Source: CAVWDI01 sp963793095 (GTDB lineage Bacteria > Chloroflexota > Anaerolineae > Anaerolineales > UBA4823). Taken from it: DNA of 64,000 bases. A program made the translations under genes and the position numbers. Positions 1-9,857 of this stretch are shown one piece after another (position 1 is the stretch's first letter; every line of letters starts with the position of its first letter). Under the pieces are notes generated by a model. That model saw only the letters and a list, made by a program, of their open reading frames with translations, ran no database searches and had not been told where the DNA came from. Where the stretch lies: NCBI GenBank assembly GCA_963793095.1, contig CAWBYY010000002.1, positions 1,446,167 to 1,510,166 of the forward strand, in the 5' to 3' direction.

Positions 1-20
1 TTGGGAAAAAACCGCAGGAA

Positions 21-824
21 ATGATCGAGAAGGATTTTCCTGAAGAAATGGATTCCTTTGATGCGGTCACCATGGCTATCCCCGGAGGGGCCTACACAAC
101 TTTCCGGACTTACGAACATAATAAAGCGCTCCGGCTGGAAGCGCACCTTATACGCTTGAGTGAGACCGCCCAACTGGCTGGCGAACCTCTTGGATATGAC
201 CCGCTCGACATCCGCCTTTATGTCCGCGAAATCCTCGACCACTATCCGGATGAACAGGATCTGAGGATCCGGATAGTGATCGATCTGCACCAGAACCCAG
301 GGGAAATTTACCTGATGAGCGAACCCCTGAAGACGCCTTCGGAGGGCGATTACCGCGATGGAGTGAAACTGGTCACCTGCGACCACCAGCGTAAAAATCC
401 GAAAGCAAAACTGACCCGCTCCATCCCCGGGGCGCAGGAAATCCGGGAGGGATTTGACGATGACGTTCATGAAGCATTGATGCTTGATGAGGACGGTTAT
501 ATCCTGGAAGGGTTGACCAGCAATTTTTTTGCTGTCTATGAGTCTGAGCTGTGGACAGATGAAGAAGCTGTACTTTCGGGGGTGACCCGCAGCCTTGTAA
601 TCGAAGTTGCGGAGAACGCCGGTCTGAAAATTAATTTTCAGAGCTTGAAGCTGGAGATGGCTGGTGAATTTGAGGAAGCGTTTATCACCAGTTCCTCCAG
701 AGCTATCCTGCCAGTTGTCCAAATTAACAACACAATTATTGCGCATGGAGTCCCGGGGTTTATCACCCGGATGCTTATGTATCAGCTCAAAACCAGAATT
801 AAACAGGAAATCAAAGGCATCTGA
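21..824 (+). CDS. Class IV PLP aminotransferase (branched-chain aminotransferase / aminodeoxychorismate lyase type)
   Basis: A cytoplasmic PLP enzyme of fold type IV, about 267 residues. Visible family features are a candidate PLP lysine at K130 in NPKAKLTR, the EGLTSNFF cofactor-binding block at 163-170 and LSGVTR at 185-190. The length fits IlvE, PabC and D-amino-acid aminotransferases. I cannot separate these by eye because substrate-determining residues are not obvious. The frame is open upstream to the window edge (codons from position 3), so the ATG at 21 may be internal and the gene 5'-partial. No recognisable operon partner follows; an AT-rich promoter-like gap comes next. Confidence 0.85.
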   Translation: MIEKDFPEEMDSFDAVTMAIPGGAYTTFRTYEHNKALRLEAHLIRLSETAQLAGEPLGYDPLDIRLYVREILDHYPDEQDLRIRIVIDLHQNPGEIYLMSEPLKTPSEGDYRDGVKLVTCDHQRKNPKAKLTRSIPGAQEIREGFDDDVHEALMLDEDGYILEGLTSNFFAVYESELWTDEEAVLSGVTRSLVIEVAENAGLKINFQSLKLEMAGEFEEAFITSSSRAILPVVQINNTIIAHGVPGFITRMLMYQLKTRIKQEIKGI

Positions 825-855
825 TCTTTTTTACAATTAAAATTTTGTCAATTAA

Positions 856-885
856 TTAAACGTTTTTTCAGATTATTAGTATAAT
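856..885 (+). promoter_or_regulatory. Possible sigma70-type promoter before the LysM gene
   Basis: A perfect TATAAT lies at 880-885 in an AT-rich gap, with a TTAAAC hexamer at 856-861 (18-bp spacer). A second candidate -35, TTGTCA at 845-850, is too far away. The predicted transcript would start about 110 bp upstream of the LysM gene start. Based on sequence resemblance only. Confidence 0.35.
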
Positions 886-1003
886 AAATAAGGGCTGAAC
901 GAAAACATCTCCGCTGTCACAGAACAATTATGGTTTCCATCTTGCCCATGCGCGCTAACACCTGCATATGGATGGATTTCATAACCCTTATTGGAGGAGG
1001 ATT

Positions 1004-1894
1004 ATGATCAAGTTACGTTCTGTATTCTTTGTTGTGATGGCCCTGGTCCTTTTATTTGCCGGATCGGGATTCACCAGGCTCAATTCGTACACGGGGTTCT
1101 GTACCGAATGGCATGTCGTCCAAGAAGGGGAATCGCTGGAAACGATCAGCCGTGAATACGGGATCAGCCGCAGCGAGCTGGTCGCAATCAACCAATTGCC
1201 CAACCCGAAGAGGGTTTATCCCGGACAGAGGTTGTGTGTGGAGACCGGCGCCCAGACCAGTTCTTCGCGATATATTCTCAAACCGGGGATACCACCCAGC
1301 GCTCGATTTATACCAAGCTCAAGTTACCATCCCCCCACAGACCGCAGTTACACCCCCGAGTACCGGTACGATCGTGATTATGATTGCTACCGACATTATG
1401 ATTATGATAACTGCTACAAGGATACATACCAGCATGATGATTACTGGGATGACTGCCGGGAATGGTATCGTGACCATCCCGATTGGGATTACTGCGATCC
1501 CTATCACAACGGTTATTATAAGGATGTAAAATGGGTAAAGGACCCTTACTGGTACAAACATCCTTACAAGGATCAGCACCCATATTACAAATCACAATAT
1601 CAAGGCATCCCGACCATATCAATTGTTGGTGTAACCCGCAATAAAACTGTCAAATTCCGCACCAACAATTTCCCGAGTGGTTATAAATTTGTGATATTGA
1701 TGGGACCAATTAATACTAAAGCGAAAAATGGTTACCATGCTGGAACATTTAATTCGGGTCAGGGCGGCTCGTTTGTGGTTACTGCGAAAATACCCAGCCA
1801 GCTGCACGGGGCAAAAAGGATCGCTATCCGGACGGAGAACACTACCGGTGGGTTCTACAGCTATAACTGGTTCTACAATTCCACCACGCATTAA
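1004..1894 (+). CDS. Secreted LysM protein with Tyr/Asp/His-rich central region
   Basis: About 296 residues. The start is set at the ATG at 1004 because GGAGGAGG lies directly upstream at 993-1000; the in-frame ATG at 968 has no such site. Residues 1-25 form a signal peptide or N-terminal anchor. One LysM peptidoglycan-binding repeat covers about 36-80 (WHVVQEGESLETISREYG onward). Residues about 105-190 are extraordinarily rich in Tyr, Asp, His, Trp and Cys. A C-terminal beta-rich domain from about 200 to 296 ends in YNWFYN. I recall similar C-terminal domains in LysM proteins of Anaerolineae. The role is probably in the cell envelope. A terminator follows, so it is likely monocistronic. Confidence 0.8.
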   Translation: MIKLRSVFFVVMALVLLFAGSGFTRLNSYTGFCTEWHVVQEGESLETISREYGISRSELVAINQLPNPKRVYPGQRLCVETGAQTSSSRYILKPGIPPSARFIPSSSYHPPTDRSYTPEYRYDRDYDCYRHYDYDNCYKDTYQHDDYWDDCREWYRDHPDWDYCDPYHNGYYKDVKWVKDPYWYKHPYKDQHPYYKSQYQGIPTISIVGVTRNKTVKFRTNNFPSGYKFVILMGPINTKAKNGYHAGTFNSGQGGSFVVTAKIPSQLHGAKRIAIRTENTTGGFYSYNWFYNSTTH

Positions 1895-1913
1895 CCATCA
1901 AAGTTGGTTACAT

Positions 1914-1948
1914 AAAAAGCCCCGGATAAAAAGGTCTGGGGCTTTTTT
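1914..1948 (+). terminator. Rho-independent terminator of the LysM gene
   Basis: The stem AAAAAGCCCC (1914-1923) pairs with GGGGCTTTTT (1938-1947), and the T-run follows directly. It lies 20 bp after the LysM stop codon. Confidence 0.85.
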
Positions 1949-2245
1949 AATGGGACCACAAATTGAATCCCAGTCCTGAATAACTGTAATATGGATGGAA
2001 AAATCCCGATGTCAACTATCACAATGAGCAGAGCGAAGAGTTTGGATTCTTCAATTCGATATCGCAAAATAGGCTGTATTGAAATAAGAATTACATTCCA
2101 TCTTCGTTTTTGGGTTTGAGTACTGGATTTTTGGTTTTCTAAACCAGAAAATGAACCAGTTTTTGTGGAGCTATTGCTTCAAATTCCTCCGCCTGCTGGA
2201 TGCCTATGGTAAACTCGCTGGGCGAAATGAATAATTGAGGGTGTA
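1949..2245. other. Intergenic region upstream of mutS2
   Basis: About 300 bp with no convincing ORF, RNA or repeat. GAGG at 2237-2240 lies 5 bp before the TTG start of mutS2 and supports that start. Confidence 0.5.
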
Positions 2246-4651
2246 TTGATACATTCGATGGACGATAAATCGTTTAGAACGCTGGAGTTCGGAAAGATCC
2301 TGGAGCGCATTGCGGGTTATTGTGATTTTTATGTTTCCAATGAAAAAGCGCTGGAGCTAAGACCTGCAAACGATATAGTCGCTGCCAGCCAGCTGCTGGA
2401 GCAGACATCTGAAGCGATCGAAGCCTTATCAAAAAGGCCAGACCTTTCAATAGGCGGAGCGCGTGATATCCGCCAGCCGGTGGACCTGGCAAAACATGGA
2501 GGAGTACTGGCACCCGCTGAATTTCTGGATATCAAATCGACTCTGGTCTCTGCCAGAAATCTGGAGAGAGTGTTTCAGCGGTCAGAGGCCAGTTACCCCA
2601 ATCTGGTTGAGATTGCGGGACAGTTTCCTCCACCACTTGGACTGGTGGATGCGGTGTCGCGCACAATTTCTGACCGTGGAGATGTGCTCGATTCTGCCTC
2701 TGATAGACTGGCTGTTATCCGGCGTGATATCAGAATTGTGCATGAGCGTTTACTATCCAAACTGCAGAAAATGGTTTCATCGCCTGAGATATCGCCAATG
2801 CTGCAAGAAGCTCTGTTTACACAGCGGGATGGGCGTTACGTCTTGCCATTGAGAGCGGAATATAAAGGAAGAATCAAAGCCGTTGTCCATGACCAATCCG
2901 CTTCCGGTGCGACTCTGTTTATCGAGCCGCTTTCAGTGTTTGATTTGAACAACCAGTACCGCGAGCTCCAGCTGGAGGAGAGGGATGAAGTGCGTCGAGT
3001 GCTGGCTGAGCTTTCTGAGCTGGTGGGCCGGAACTCGCAAGAATTGCTGCAGGTTGTGAACATTATCGCGGAGCTTGATCTGTGTTTCGCCCGGGCAAAG
3101 TATGCCGAGGATATTTCTGCCAGTAAACCGGTTCTTCATTCCTTTAAATATGATGGAAGAAAGACTCCGGTACTGAACCTTATACAAGCCCGCCATCCGC
3201 TGCTGAACCCCGATGAGGCAGTTCCGGTGGATATATCTTTTCCACCCGGGATATTTTCCCTGGTAATCACCGGCCCGAATACCGGGGGAAAAACTGTCAC
3301 TTTGAAACTGGTCGGTCTATTAACCCTGATGTCCCAAGCGGGGATTTTTATCCCTGCCCAATCTGGATCGGGGATTTGTTTTTTTGAAGAGGTCTATGCT
3401 GATATTGGCGATGAGCAGTCTATCGAACAATCGCTGTCAACATTCTCGGGTCACATAAATAATATTGTCCGGATAATCGCCAGCGCGGATGAAAAATCTC
3501 TCGTAATCCTGGACGAACTGGGAGCGGGGACAGACCCGCAGGAAGGGGCGGCGCTTGCCAGAGCTCTGCTTAAATTCTTCATCCGGTCGGGGATAACAAC
3601 CCTGGTTTCCACCCACCATCCGGAGTTAAAATCTTTTGCCCACACGATGGAAGGAGTCCAGAATGCCAGCATGGAATTTGATCTGGATACCTTAAAACCG
3701 ACATTCCGCTTATCAATCGGGCTGCCAGGCCGCTCCAATGCGATCGCGATTGCACAGCGCCTGGGAATGCCGGAAGATATTGTCAACGAAGCCCGAAGTG
3801 AAATTCGGCCGGAAGAACTGCAGGTGGATGACCTGCTGGATGAAATCCGCCTCCAGAAAGACCTGGCATACCGCTCCCGGGTGGAAGCTGAACTGCAGAG
3901 AGAAGCGGCGGAAAAACTGCGTAAGGAACTCCTGGAAAGACTGGCCAGGATCGAAGATGAACGCGCCCTGATCCTTGAGAAAGCTCAGGAAACTGTTGAC
4001 AGATATATATCTGATTTGAAGGAAGAAATTAAGAATATAAGGAAGAAGGACATTTTTTCGAAGGATGAAATTATAGACACGACCGGGCTGGAAACAGCAA
4101 TAGTGGAAATTGAGGCTGAATTTGCGATCCAACCTGACCGCAATAACCTGAAAAAAGGAATTGAAATTCAGAGAGAAATTAATTCCGGTGATCATGTTCG
4201 CCACCGGAAACTGGACACCCTCGGTGTCGTCACAATGGTTGAGGGGGATGAAGCGGAGATCCAGGTCGGATCGCTGAGAGTACGGGCAAATCTTGCAGAC
4301 CTGGAATTTATTGAAACAGAAAAGAGTGATCCAGTATCTATTACAGGCCGAGCTCCTGTGGAGAAAGGAAAAATCCAGATTTTAAATGAAACCCCGCATC
4401 CCTCGCCAGGAATTGAAATCAACCTGCGCGGACAAAGGTCTGATGAGGCAATCAACGAACTGGAGCGATACCTGGATTCAGCCTACTTGGCCGGACTACC
4501 TTTTGTGAGGATCATCCATGGAAAGGGAACCGGCAAACTCCGGCAGGTTATCCGGGAATATTTGAGTCAGAATCCGAATGTCAAATCATTTCAGAGTGGG
4601 GGACACAATGAAGGCGGTGAAGGTGTTACCGTTGTGAAATTGGATGTCTGA
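2246..4651 (+). CDS. mutS2: Endonuclease MutS2
   Basis: 801 residues, normal length for MutS2, a MutS homologue without the mismatch-binding domain. It is linked to suppression of recombination and rescue of collided ribosomes. Visible elements are the core/lever helices in the first 300 residues, a Walker A GPNTGGKT at about 342-349, the Walker B-like LVILDELGAGTDPQEG, the STHHPELK switch, a charged coiled coil at about 520-620, and a C-terminal Smr nuclease domain starting EINLRGQRSDEA and containing IIHGKGTGKLR. The start is TTG at 2246 (GAGG 5 bp upstream); ATG at 2258 is an alternative. The stop abuts the stop of the convergent peptidase gene with no gap. Confidence 0.95.
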   Translation: MIHSMDDKSFRTLEFGKILERIAGYCDFYVSNEKALELRPANDIVAASQLLEQTSEAIEALSKRPDLSIGGARDIRQPVDLAKHGGVLAPAEFLDIKSTLVSARNLERVFQRSEASYPNLVEIAGQFPPPLGLVDAVSRTISDRGDVLDSASDRLAVIRRDIRIVHERLLSKLQKMVSSPEISPMLQEALFTQRDGRYVLPLRAEYKGRIKAVVHDQSASGATLFIEPLSVFDLNNQYRELQLEERDEVRRVLAELSELVGRNSQELLQVVNIIAELDLCFARAKYAEDISASKPVLHSFKYDGRKTPVLNLIQARHPLLNPDEAVPVDISFPPGIFSLVITGPNTGGKTVTLKLVGLLTLMSQAGIFIPAQSGSGICFFEEVYADIGDEQSIEQSLSTFSGHINNIVRIIASADEKSLVILDELGAGTDPQEGAALARALLKFFIRSGITTLVSTHHPELKSFAHTMEGVQNASMEFDLDTLKPTFRLSIGLPGRSNAIAIAQRLGMPEDIVNEARSEIRPEELQVDDLLDEIRLQKDLAYRSRVEAELQREAAEKLRKELLERLARIEDERALILEKAQETVDRYISDLKEEIKNIRKKDIFSKDEIIDTTGLETAIVEIEAEFAIQPDRNNLKKGIEIQREINSGDHVRHRKLDTLGVVTMVEGDEAEIQVGSLRVRANLADLEFIETEKSDPVSITGRAPVEKGKIQILNETPHPSPGIEINLRGQRSDEAINELERYLDSAYLAGLPFVRIIHGKGTGKLRQVIREYLSQNPNVKSFQSGGHNEGGEGVTVVKLDV

Positions 4652-5842
4652 TTATTGCAGGTAGTCCATTGGATTGACTTTTACACCGCCGTAGATAAGC
4701 TCGAAGTGCAGGTGGGCGCCGCTGGAATTTCCGGTATTGCCCAGGCCGCCGATGGTGCCGCCCTGGTAAACGCTCATGCCGCAGGAAACTCCAACTGAAA
4801 GTAGGTGGGCGTATGCTGACTGCCAGCCGTTACCGTGGTCGATTACGATCAGATTACCGTAACCGTAATCGCTCCAACCTGCATAAACAACCACCCCGCT
4901 GTCGGTGGCGAATACAGCATTGCCCTCTGCGCCGCCGATATCAATGGCAGGATGGACGCCGGGGTTGTAGTTATAACCAACAATACTGCGTTCAACAGTC
5001 GGCCACAGGTAAGTGCCGGTGCCAAAAGCGCCTTCATACACTTCACCGCAGTGTCCACCACCGTAAAATTTCGCAGAGGCCGGGTCGCTGCGTGTTATCG
5101 CTGGCGGACCCCAATCCTTGATCGGACGGCTGCCCCCGGGGATGACCATCCAGGTCCCGGGTTCAATTTCCCCGTTTCCTTCCTGCAGTTCAACCAGGTC
5201 AAATTTATTGCCTGTAAAATTGACAATTTCATTTGGATCTGTATTAAATTGACCAGCGACTGCCGGCAGAGTATCGCCTTCCTTCCACTGGTAATATATG
5301 CCATTAATTGGAAGAATATTTATCACTTGATCGGGCTTTAAAAGGTGTGGGTTATCTTCCAGGACTTCAAAGTTTCCCCACAACAATGTCTCTGGTTTTA
5401 CCCGGAAAGCATCCGCAATACTGAAGAGAGTGTCCCCTTTCTGGACGGTGTATGTTATTACGTCTACGCGCGGACGGCTTGGGATGATAGTCTTTATGTC
5501 TGTCTTCCGGGCGAAACTCCCTCCAAAACCTCCGTTGGAGATCTCGAAGGATGCCAGCTTAACTGAAGGCAGGGTGCTCTCTTCGATCAGGGGATTTTCT
5601 TCAATCGAGATCATGGTTGGCTGAGGTTCCGGCATGCTGGTCGGGATGATCTCTTCCTTAGAAAAAACTTTCTGGTATATCAATACTAAAGCCAGCATTA
5701 CCAGCCCTGCCGCAAGCATATTAAAGCCTATTTGCTGCAGTAACCGGCCTGTCTGTTTTGGTTTGGTTCCAGAAGGATCTTCAGTTACCGGATGGGTAAC
5801 TGAAGTTGTGGAATTTTCACTATCCGTAATTTTATTTTCCAT
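4652..5842 (-). CDS. Membrane-anchored LysM / M23 (LytM) peptidase
   Basis: 396 residues. A short cytoplasmic tail is followed by one transmembrane helix at about 38-60, a spacer, a LysM repeat starting VITYTVQKGDTLFSIADAF, a second LysM-like repeat starting YYQWKEGDTLPAVAGQF, and a C-terminal M23 domain. The zinc ligands are visible as HPAIDIGG (H..D) and HLHFE, with GAHLHFE closing the site. It likely hydrolyses peptidoglycan cross-links, or regulates amidases, on the outer face of the membrane. It converges with mutS2 and the two stop codons touch. Confidence 0.9.
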   Translation of the reverse strand: MENKITDSENSTTSVTHPVTEDPSGTKPKQTGRLLQQIGFNMLAAGLVMLALVLIYQKVFSKEEIIPTSMPEPQPTMISIEENPLIEESTLPSVKLASFEISNGGFGGSFARKTDIKTIIPSRPRVDVITYTVQKGDTLFSIADAFRVKPETLLWGNFEVLEDNPHLLKPDQVINILPINGIYYQWKEGDTLPAVAGQFNTDPNEIVNFTGNKFDLVELQEGNGEIEPGTWMVIPGGSRPIKDWGPPAITRSDPASAKFYGGGHCGEVYEGAFGTGTYLWPTVERSIVGYNYNPGVHPAIDIGGAEGNAVFATDSGVVVYAGWSDYGYGNLIVIDHGNGWQSAYAHLLSVGVSCGMSVYQGGTIGGLGNTGNSSGAHLHFELIYGGVKVNPMDYLQ

Positions 5843-6042
5843 AATTATCAGTTCAAATAATCAAAATTTGCGCTGGAATTATACACCTGGTGCCGGTCTA
5901 ATTGATATCCCACCTGGATTTTCTCAGCAAAATTTTTGCAAATCTTAATATAAAAACCATGATAGTTTAATGGGCCACTCATTAATGTGTTAATTACTGA
6001 AAATATCAAGTTAGCTGGCAACTGGTGCTAAAATTGAGGGTG

Positions 6043-7287
6043 ATGTTTATCATTCGTAAAGCGGGACAAATTTTGCTTGGTATCTGGGGGAGTCCCCTGC
6101 CGGTAATACTGATTTGTATTCTGCTTTCGACAGCCTGTGGAGTATTTTTTGAACCATCAAATCCAACTGATGCATTCGAAATACCGGCAGTGAGCAAATC
6201 CCCAACAGCAACAATTTCACCCACAGCTTCCAACACTCCAACCGCAACCAGTACCTTCACCCCTACTTTTACCCCAACTCAGACAAGCACACCAACTCCG
6301 CTTCTATACGTCTTGGAAAGTACACCAATCCCAGATTATCTAACAGTGATAAATCCAGCAAACGCCCAGTCTGTTTCCGGACTGGCGGAGTGGCAGGTTC
6401 CGGCGGTGACAGACATGTCATTTTCACCAGATGGGTCAATCCTTGCTGTGACGGATGGTGAAAAAATTTATTTATTTGATGTATTCACCCGAGAGGTCAT
6501 CAGGACTCTATATCCCGAATACCTGGGAATTATTGATATTGAATTCAGCCCTGAGGGAGATTGGCTTGTCTCAGGCAGCCGCCAGGGCTCGTATGAGAGC
6601 GGTTTCCGCAGCAGGTTAGAACTCTGGTATGGAATGGATTACAAACCAGTGGGTCTGTTATACGGGGATGCGAACAGCCTGAGCAGCATGGCTTTTTCAC
6701 CAGGCGGCGAGCGCCTGTTCACTGCCTATGCCAGCCCGTTATACCAGGCTAACTATATCGATTTCTGGGATGTATCTACCTGGACACAGACAGGATTGTT
6801 GCAAACCGGAACAGTTCTACAAATTGGGGTTTCAGGCGATGGAACTCTGATGGCGTCAACCCCTGGCAGGTATTCTATCCGTGTGTGGAACTTTGATGAC
6901 AGTATCTGGCTGCCCACAATCCATACCTCCTTTACAGGCGCGGTTAACAAAACAGCATTTTCACCGATAGAACTGAAACTTGCGACTGGTCATTATGACG
7001 GGTTAATTGCCATCTGGGATATGCAGACCGGAGCATTGCTCTTTGAATTAGGATCGGATGGGGTAATTGAGAGCCTGGCTTTCAGCCCGGATGGAAGGCT
7101 TCTGGCTTCCGGAAATAGTTTCGAGAATGGTGAAATTTCGATATGGGATGCCCAATCCGGTGTTTTGCTTCGTGAATTGGAGGGTCATCAAAAAGGAGTG
7201 AGCAACCTGGCATTTTCGCCGGATGGGAGGTTAATAATCTCAGCTTCTTATGATGGAACCCTGCGTTCGTGGGGAATTCGGCCTTGA
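6043..7287 (+). CDS. WD40-repeat lipoprotein-like protein
   Basis: About 414 residues from the ATG at 6043, which GAGGG precedes at 6035-6039; an in-frame GTG at 6025 is less likely. The hydrophobic N-terminus ends in LLSTAC, an imperfect lipobox. A Thr/Pro-rich linker (about 55-95) is typical of surface-exposed lipoproteins. WD40 blades follow, with recurrent units such as SFSPDGSILAV, AFSPDGRLLASG and SIWDAQSG. The next gene overlaps its stop and encodes a second WD40 protein, so the two were probably translated together and may form one surface scaffold. The molecular function is unknown. Confidence 0.8.
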   Translation: MFIIRKAGQILLGIWGSPLPVILICILLSTACGVFFEPSNPTDAFEIPAVSKSPTATISPTASNTPTATSTFTPTFTPTQTSTPTPLLYVLESTPIPDYLTVINPANAQSVSGLAEWQVPAVTDMSFSPDGSILAVTDGEKIYLFDVFTREVIRTLYPEYLGIIDIEFSPEGDWLVSGSRQGSYESGFRSRLELWYGMDYKPVGLLYGDANSLSSMAFSPGGERLFTAYASPLYQANYIDFWDVSTWTQTGLLQTGTVLQIGVSGDGTLMASTPGRYSIRVWNFDDSIWLPTIHTSFTGAVNKTAFSPIELKLATGHYDGLIAIWDMQTGALLFELGSDGVIESLAFSPDGRLLASGNSFENGEISIWDAQSGVLLRELEGHQKGVSNLAFSPDGRLIISASYDGTLRSWGIRP

Positions 7288-8312
7288 GAGTATCCTTCTT
7301 AATCCTCTCAATCATCATTCATTCCATTCTTTCCACATCTTTTGTAAAAACCGGGAACGAAGGTCAATTTTACCCTGTCGATTCTGTGGAGTACCAACCC
7401 TGGGAACTTGTTCTGGATGTGGCATGGTCACCGGATGGGAAATGGTTAGCTGTTTCCAGCGGGAACTATGTCCGGTTGTATGCAATGCCAGGTTTTGAAA
7501 GTGTATGGGATTTTGAAATTGGGGCGCTCACCCATTCAGTGGCTTTTGATCCAGATGGAGAATATCTGGCGGCTGGCAGCCGGGATGGATCTATCAGGGT
7601 CTGGAGGGTTTCTGATTTTCACCAGCCTGAGGGTGAAAACCATCCACCGAACAGGATTATTAAAGCACACCGGAAGGGAGTCAACCAGTTGGTTTTTGAC
7701 CCGCAGGGGAAATCGCTTGCCTCCGGAGGCAATGATGCAGTTGCGCGCATTTGGGAAATAAGCGCTGCTGAGGAAACTAGGATGATGATTGGGGGCACTC
7801 TGACTGTCGCAGCGATTGATTTTCACCCTGATGGGGAGATTTTGGCGGTATCCAATGGGAACGTTATCCGGATGAGGGATATAGAAAGTGAAGGGATTGT
7901 TGGCAGTTTTCGATCAGAAAACCCGCTATTTTGTTTACAGTTCGATAAAGATGGAGGGGCGCTGGCTGCGGGTGACCTGAAAAACCAGATCTTATTGTGG
8001 AATACGGACGAAGCATATCGGACAGGGGTCGAAAAATATCCGCAGCCGGTGATACTGGCAGGTCATAACGGGAGGGTTAACAGTTTCAAATCGATAATCT
8101 GGGATATCAAATTCTCCCCGACCGGAAAGCTGCTTGCGTCTGGAGGAGGCGATGGCAAAATTTTTTTGTGGGATCTTGAAAAAAAACAGGCGCTTACTTC
8201 GATTCAGGCTCATGAATTGGGAGTGACCAGCGTGGAATTTGATCCAGAAGGTCAATACCTTGTATCAGGAGGTTTGGATGCCAGTGTCAGATTATGGCGG
8301 TTGGAAAAATAA
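7284..8312 (+). CDS. WD40-repeat protein with N-terminal signal/anchor
   Basis: About 342 residues. TTG at 7284 overlaps the upstream stop codon by 4 bp (translational coupling); GTG at 7269 is an alternative in the same frame. A short hydrophobic N-terminus (RVSFLILSIIIHSILS) suggests export. It is followed by about seven WD40 blades with AWSPDGKWLAVSSG-type units and terminal SVRLWRLEK. No catalytic domain is visible. It is a probable paralogue and partner of the preceding WD40 lipoprotein. Confidence 0.8.
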   Translation: MRVSFLILSIIIHSILSTSFVKTGNEGQFYPVDSVEYQPWELVLDVAWSPDGKWLAVSSGNYVRLYAMPGFESVWDFEIGALTHSVAFDPDGEYLAAGSRDGSIRVWRVSDFHQPEGENHPPNRIIKAHRKGVNQLVFDPQGKSLASGGNDAVARIWEISAAEETRMMIGGTLTVAAIDFHPDGEILAVSNGNVIRMRDIESEGIVGSFRSENPLFCLQFDKDGGALAAGDLKNQILLWNTDEAYRTGVEKYPQPVILAGHNGRVNSFKSIIWDIKFSPTGKLLASGGGDGKIFLWDLEKKQALTSIQAHELGVTSVEFDPEGQYLVSGGLDASVRLWRLEK

Positions 8313-8358
8313 AATCCGGCACGGTAATCGTATTCAAATTTGAGATTCAGAATGGCTG

Positions 8359-9767
8359 TTATTCTGTAAGTTTGTGCAGCGCCAGAAGAGCATCCTTTGC
8401 TTCTGCATCATCCACCACCAGGCTGATAGACACTTCTGAGGATCCCTGTGCAATTGCAATGACGTTAACATGCTGGTCACCTAAAGCGCTGAAAACCCGT
8501 CCGGCGATTCCAGGTGTATGGCGCATCCCAGCCCCTACCACAGTAACAATCGCAACCGCATCGGTTGCCCATATGCGGTCAATGTCCCGGCGCTGCAGCT
8601 CACTTGAAAACGTTTCTTGAAGCGACTCCAGGACACTGGGCGTGGATTCAGCATTTGTCGTAAAACATATTGATTGTTCGGATGACGCCTGTGAAATTAA
8701 AGTAACGCTGGTGCCTGTTGCCGCGACAGCCCCAAATGTCCGGGCTGCGACTCCAGGGATACCAAGCATTCCACGTCCTTCAATGGTTATCATCTGCTGG
8801 TCCCGGATTATCGTGACGGCTTTTATCTTACCGTTATCGCGATTATCCTGATTTGCGACTATCATTGTACCGGGCGCGTCTGGGTTAAACGTGTTGCAAA
8901 TCCGCAGTCCGATTCCCGCTTCAATCACCGGACGGATTGTCTTTGGATGGAGCACCTTGGCTCCGAAGTAAGCAAGTTCGGCAACTTCCCGGTATGATAG
9001 TTCTTCGATAGTCCCGGCGTTCGGTACCATCCTGGGATCAGCAGTCATTACACCGTCCACATCGGTCCAGATCCAGACTTCTTTTGCCTTTAAGGATGCC
9101 CCGATCAAAGCAGCAGAGTAATCACTACCGCCGCGACCCAGAGTTGTTGTTATCCCATCTTTTGTTGCGCCGATAAATCCGGTCACAACCGGCACAATGC
9201 CTGAATCCAGCAATGGGTTGGAGAATCTTCCGCTGCTTTTTCGGTCATCTCAATGCTCGGGTGTGCATTTTGATATTGGTCGTCGGTTATGACAATATTT
9301 TCTCCATCGATATATTCCGATCGAATTCCTTTTGATTGAAGTGTGGCTGATACAATGCGGACGCTGAAACGTTCGCCGAGCGAAACTATTGCATCCAGGG
9401 CGCGTGGAGTGGATTCGCCAAGAATCCGGATAGCGTTTGTCAGGTTGGTAAATTGGTTTATCAACGAATCCAGCTCTTGTTGGGTGCTGGTTTGGATTGG
9501 TTTATCATGGATGAGAGCCCGGATCATATTGGTGTGACGATCTCGAAGTTCCTTTACGGTCGAGTCGATCACGCCGCTTTGCCCCCTCGAGGCTTTATCA
9601 GCGCATTCGATTAGCAGGTTTGTTACTCCAGAAAGCGCTGAGAGGACGATAACAATCCGGGGCCAATTGTTTTGGGCGGTTCTTACTATTTCCTCTACAT
9701 GGTTGACAGCCTGTATTGTGCCAACGGATGTGCCCCCGAATTTCATCACCAGTAAATTATCTGGCAT
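8359..9767 (-). CDS. lysC: Aspartate kinase (frameshifted)
   Basis: Phosphorylates aspartate as the first step to lysine, threonine and methionine. The N-terminal half begins MPDNLLVMKFGGTSVG (kinase P-loop-like KFGGTS). The C-terminal half contains GFIGATKDGITTTLGRGGSDYSA and two ACT domains for allosteric control (ITIEGRGMLG and IVTVVGAGMRHTPG). The frame breaks near 9228, between EKAAE and SNPLLDSGIVPVV; restoring one missing base rejoins the conserved protein (about 470 residues). The enzyme is normally essential for prototrophy, so this is most likely a sequencing indel. Confidence 0.9.
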
Positions 9768-9857
9768 CGCAGATCTCCAGTGTAAATGTTAGAAATTCCA
9801 AATTCTAGAAATGGGAAAGATTATACTTGAGTATTGTTCCCCTGATGTTGAATTAAA

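Noticed and set aside
1319..1579. Minus-strand frames opposite the LysM gene encoding Val/Ile runs
   Set aside because: They mirror the Tyr/Asp/His-rich codons of the real gene on the other strand; no ribosome site and no family resemblance.
3713..4204. 163-codon minus-strand frame inside mutS2
   Set aside because: Lies fully antisense to conserved MutS2 sequence; composition is that of a shadow frame.
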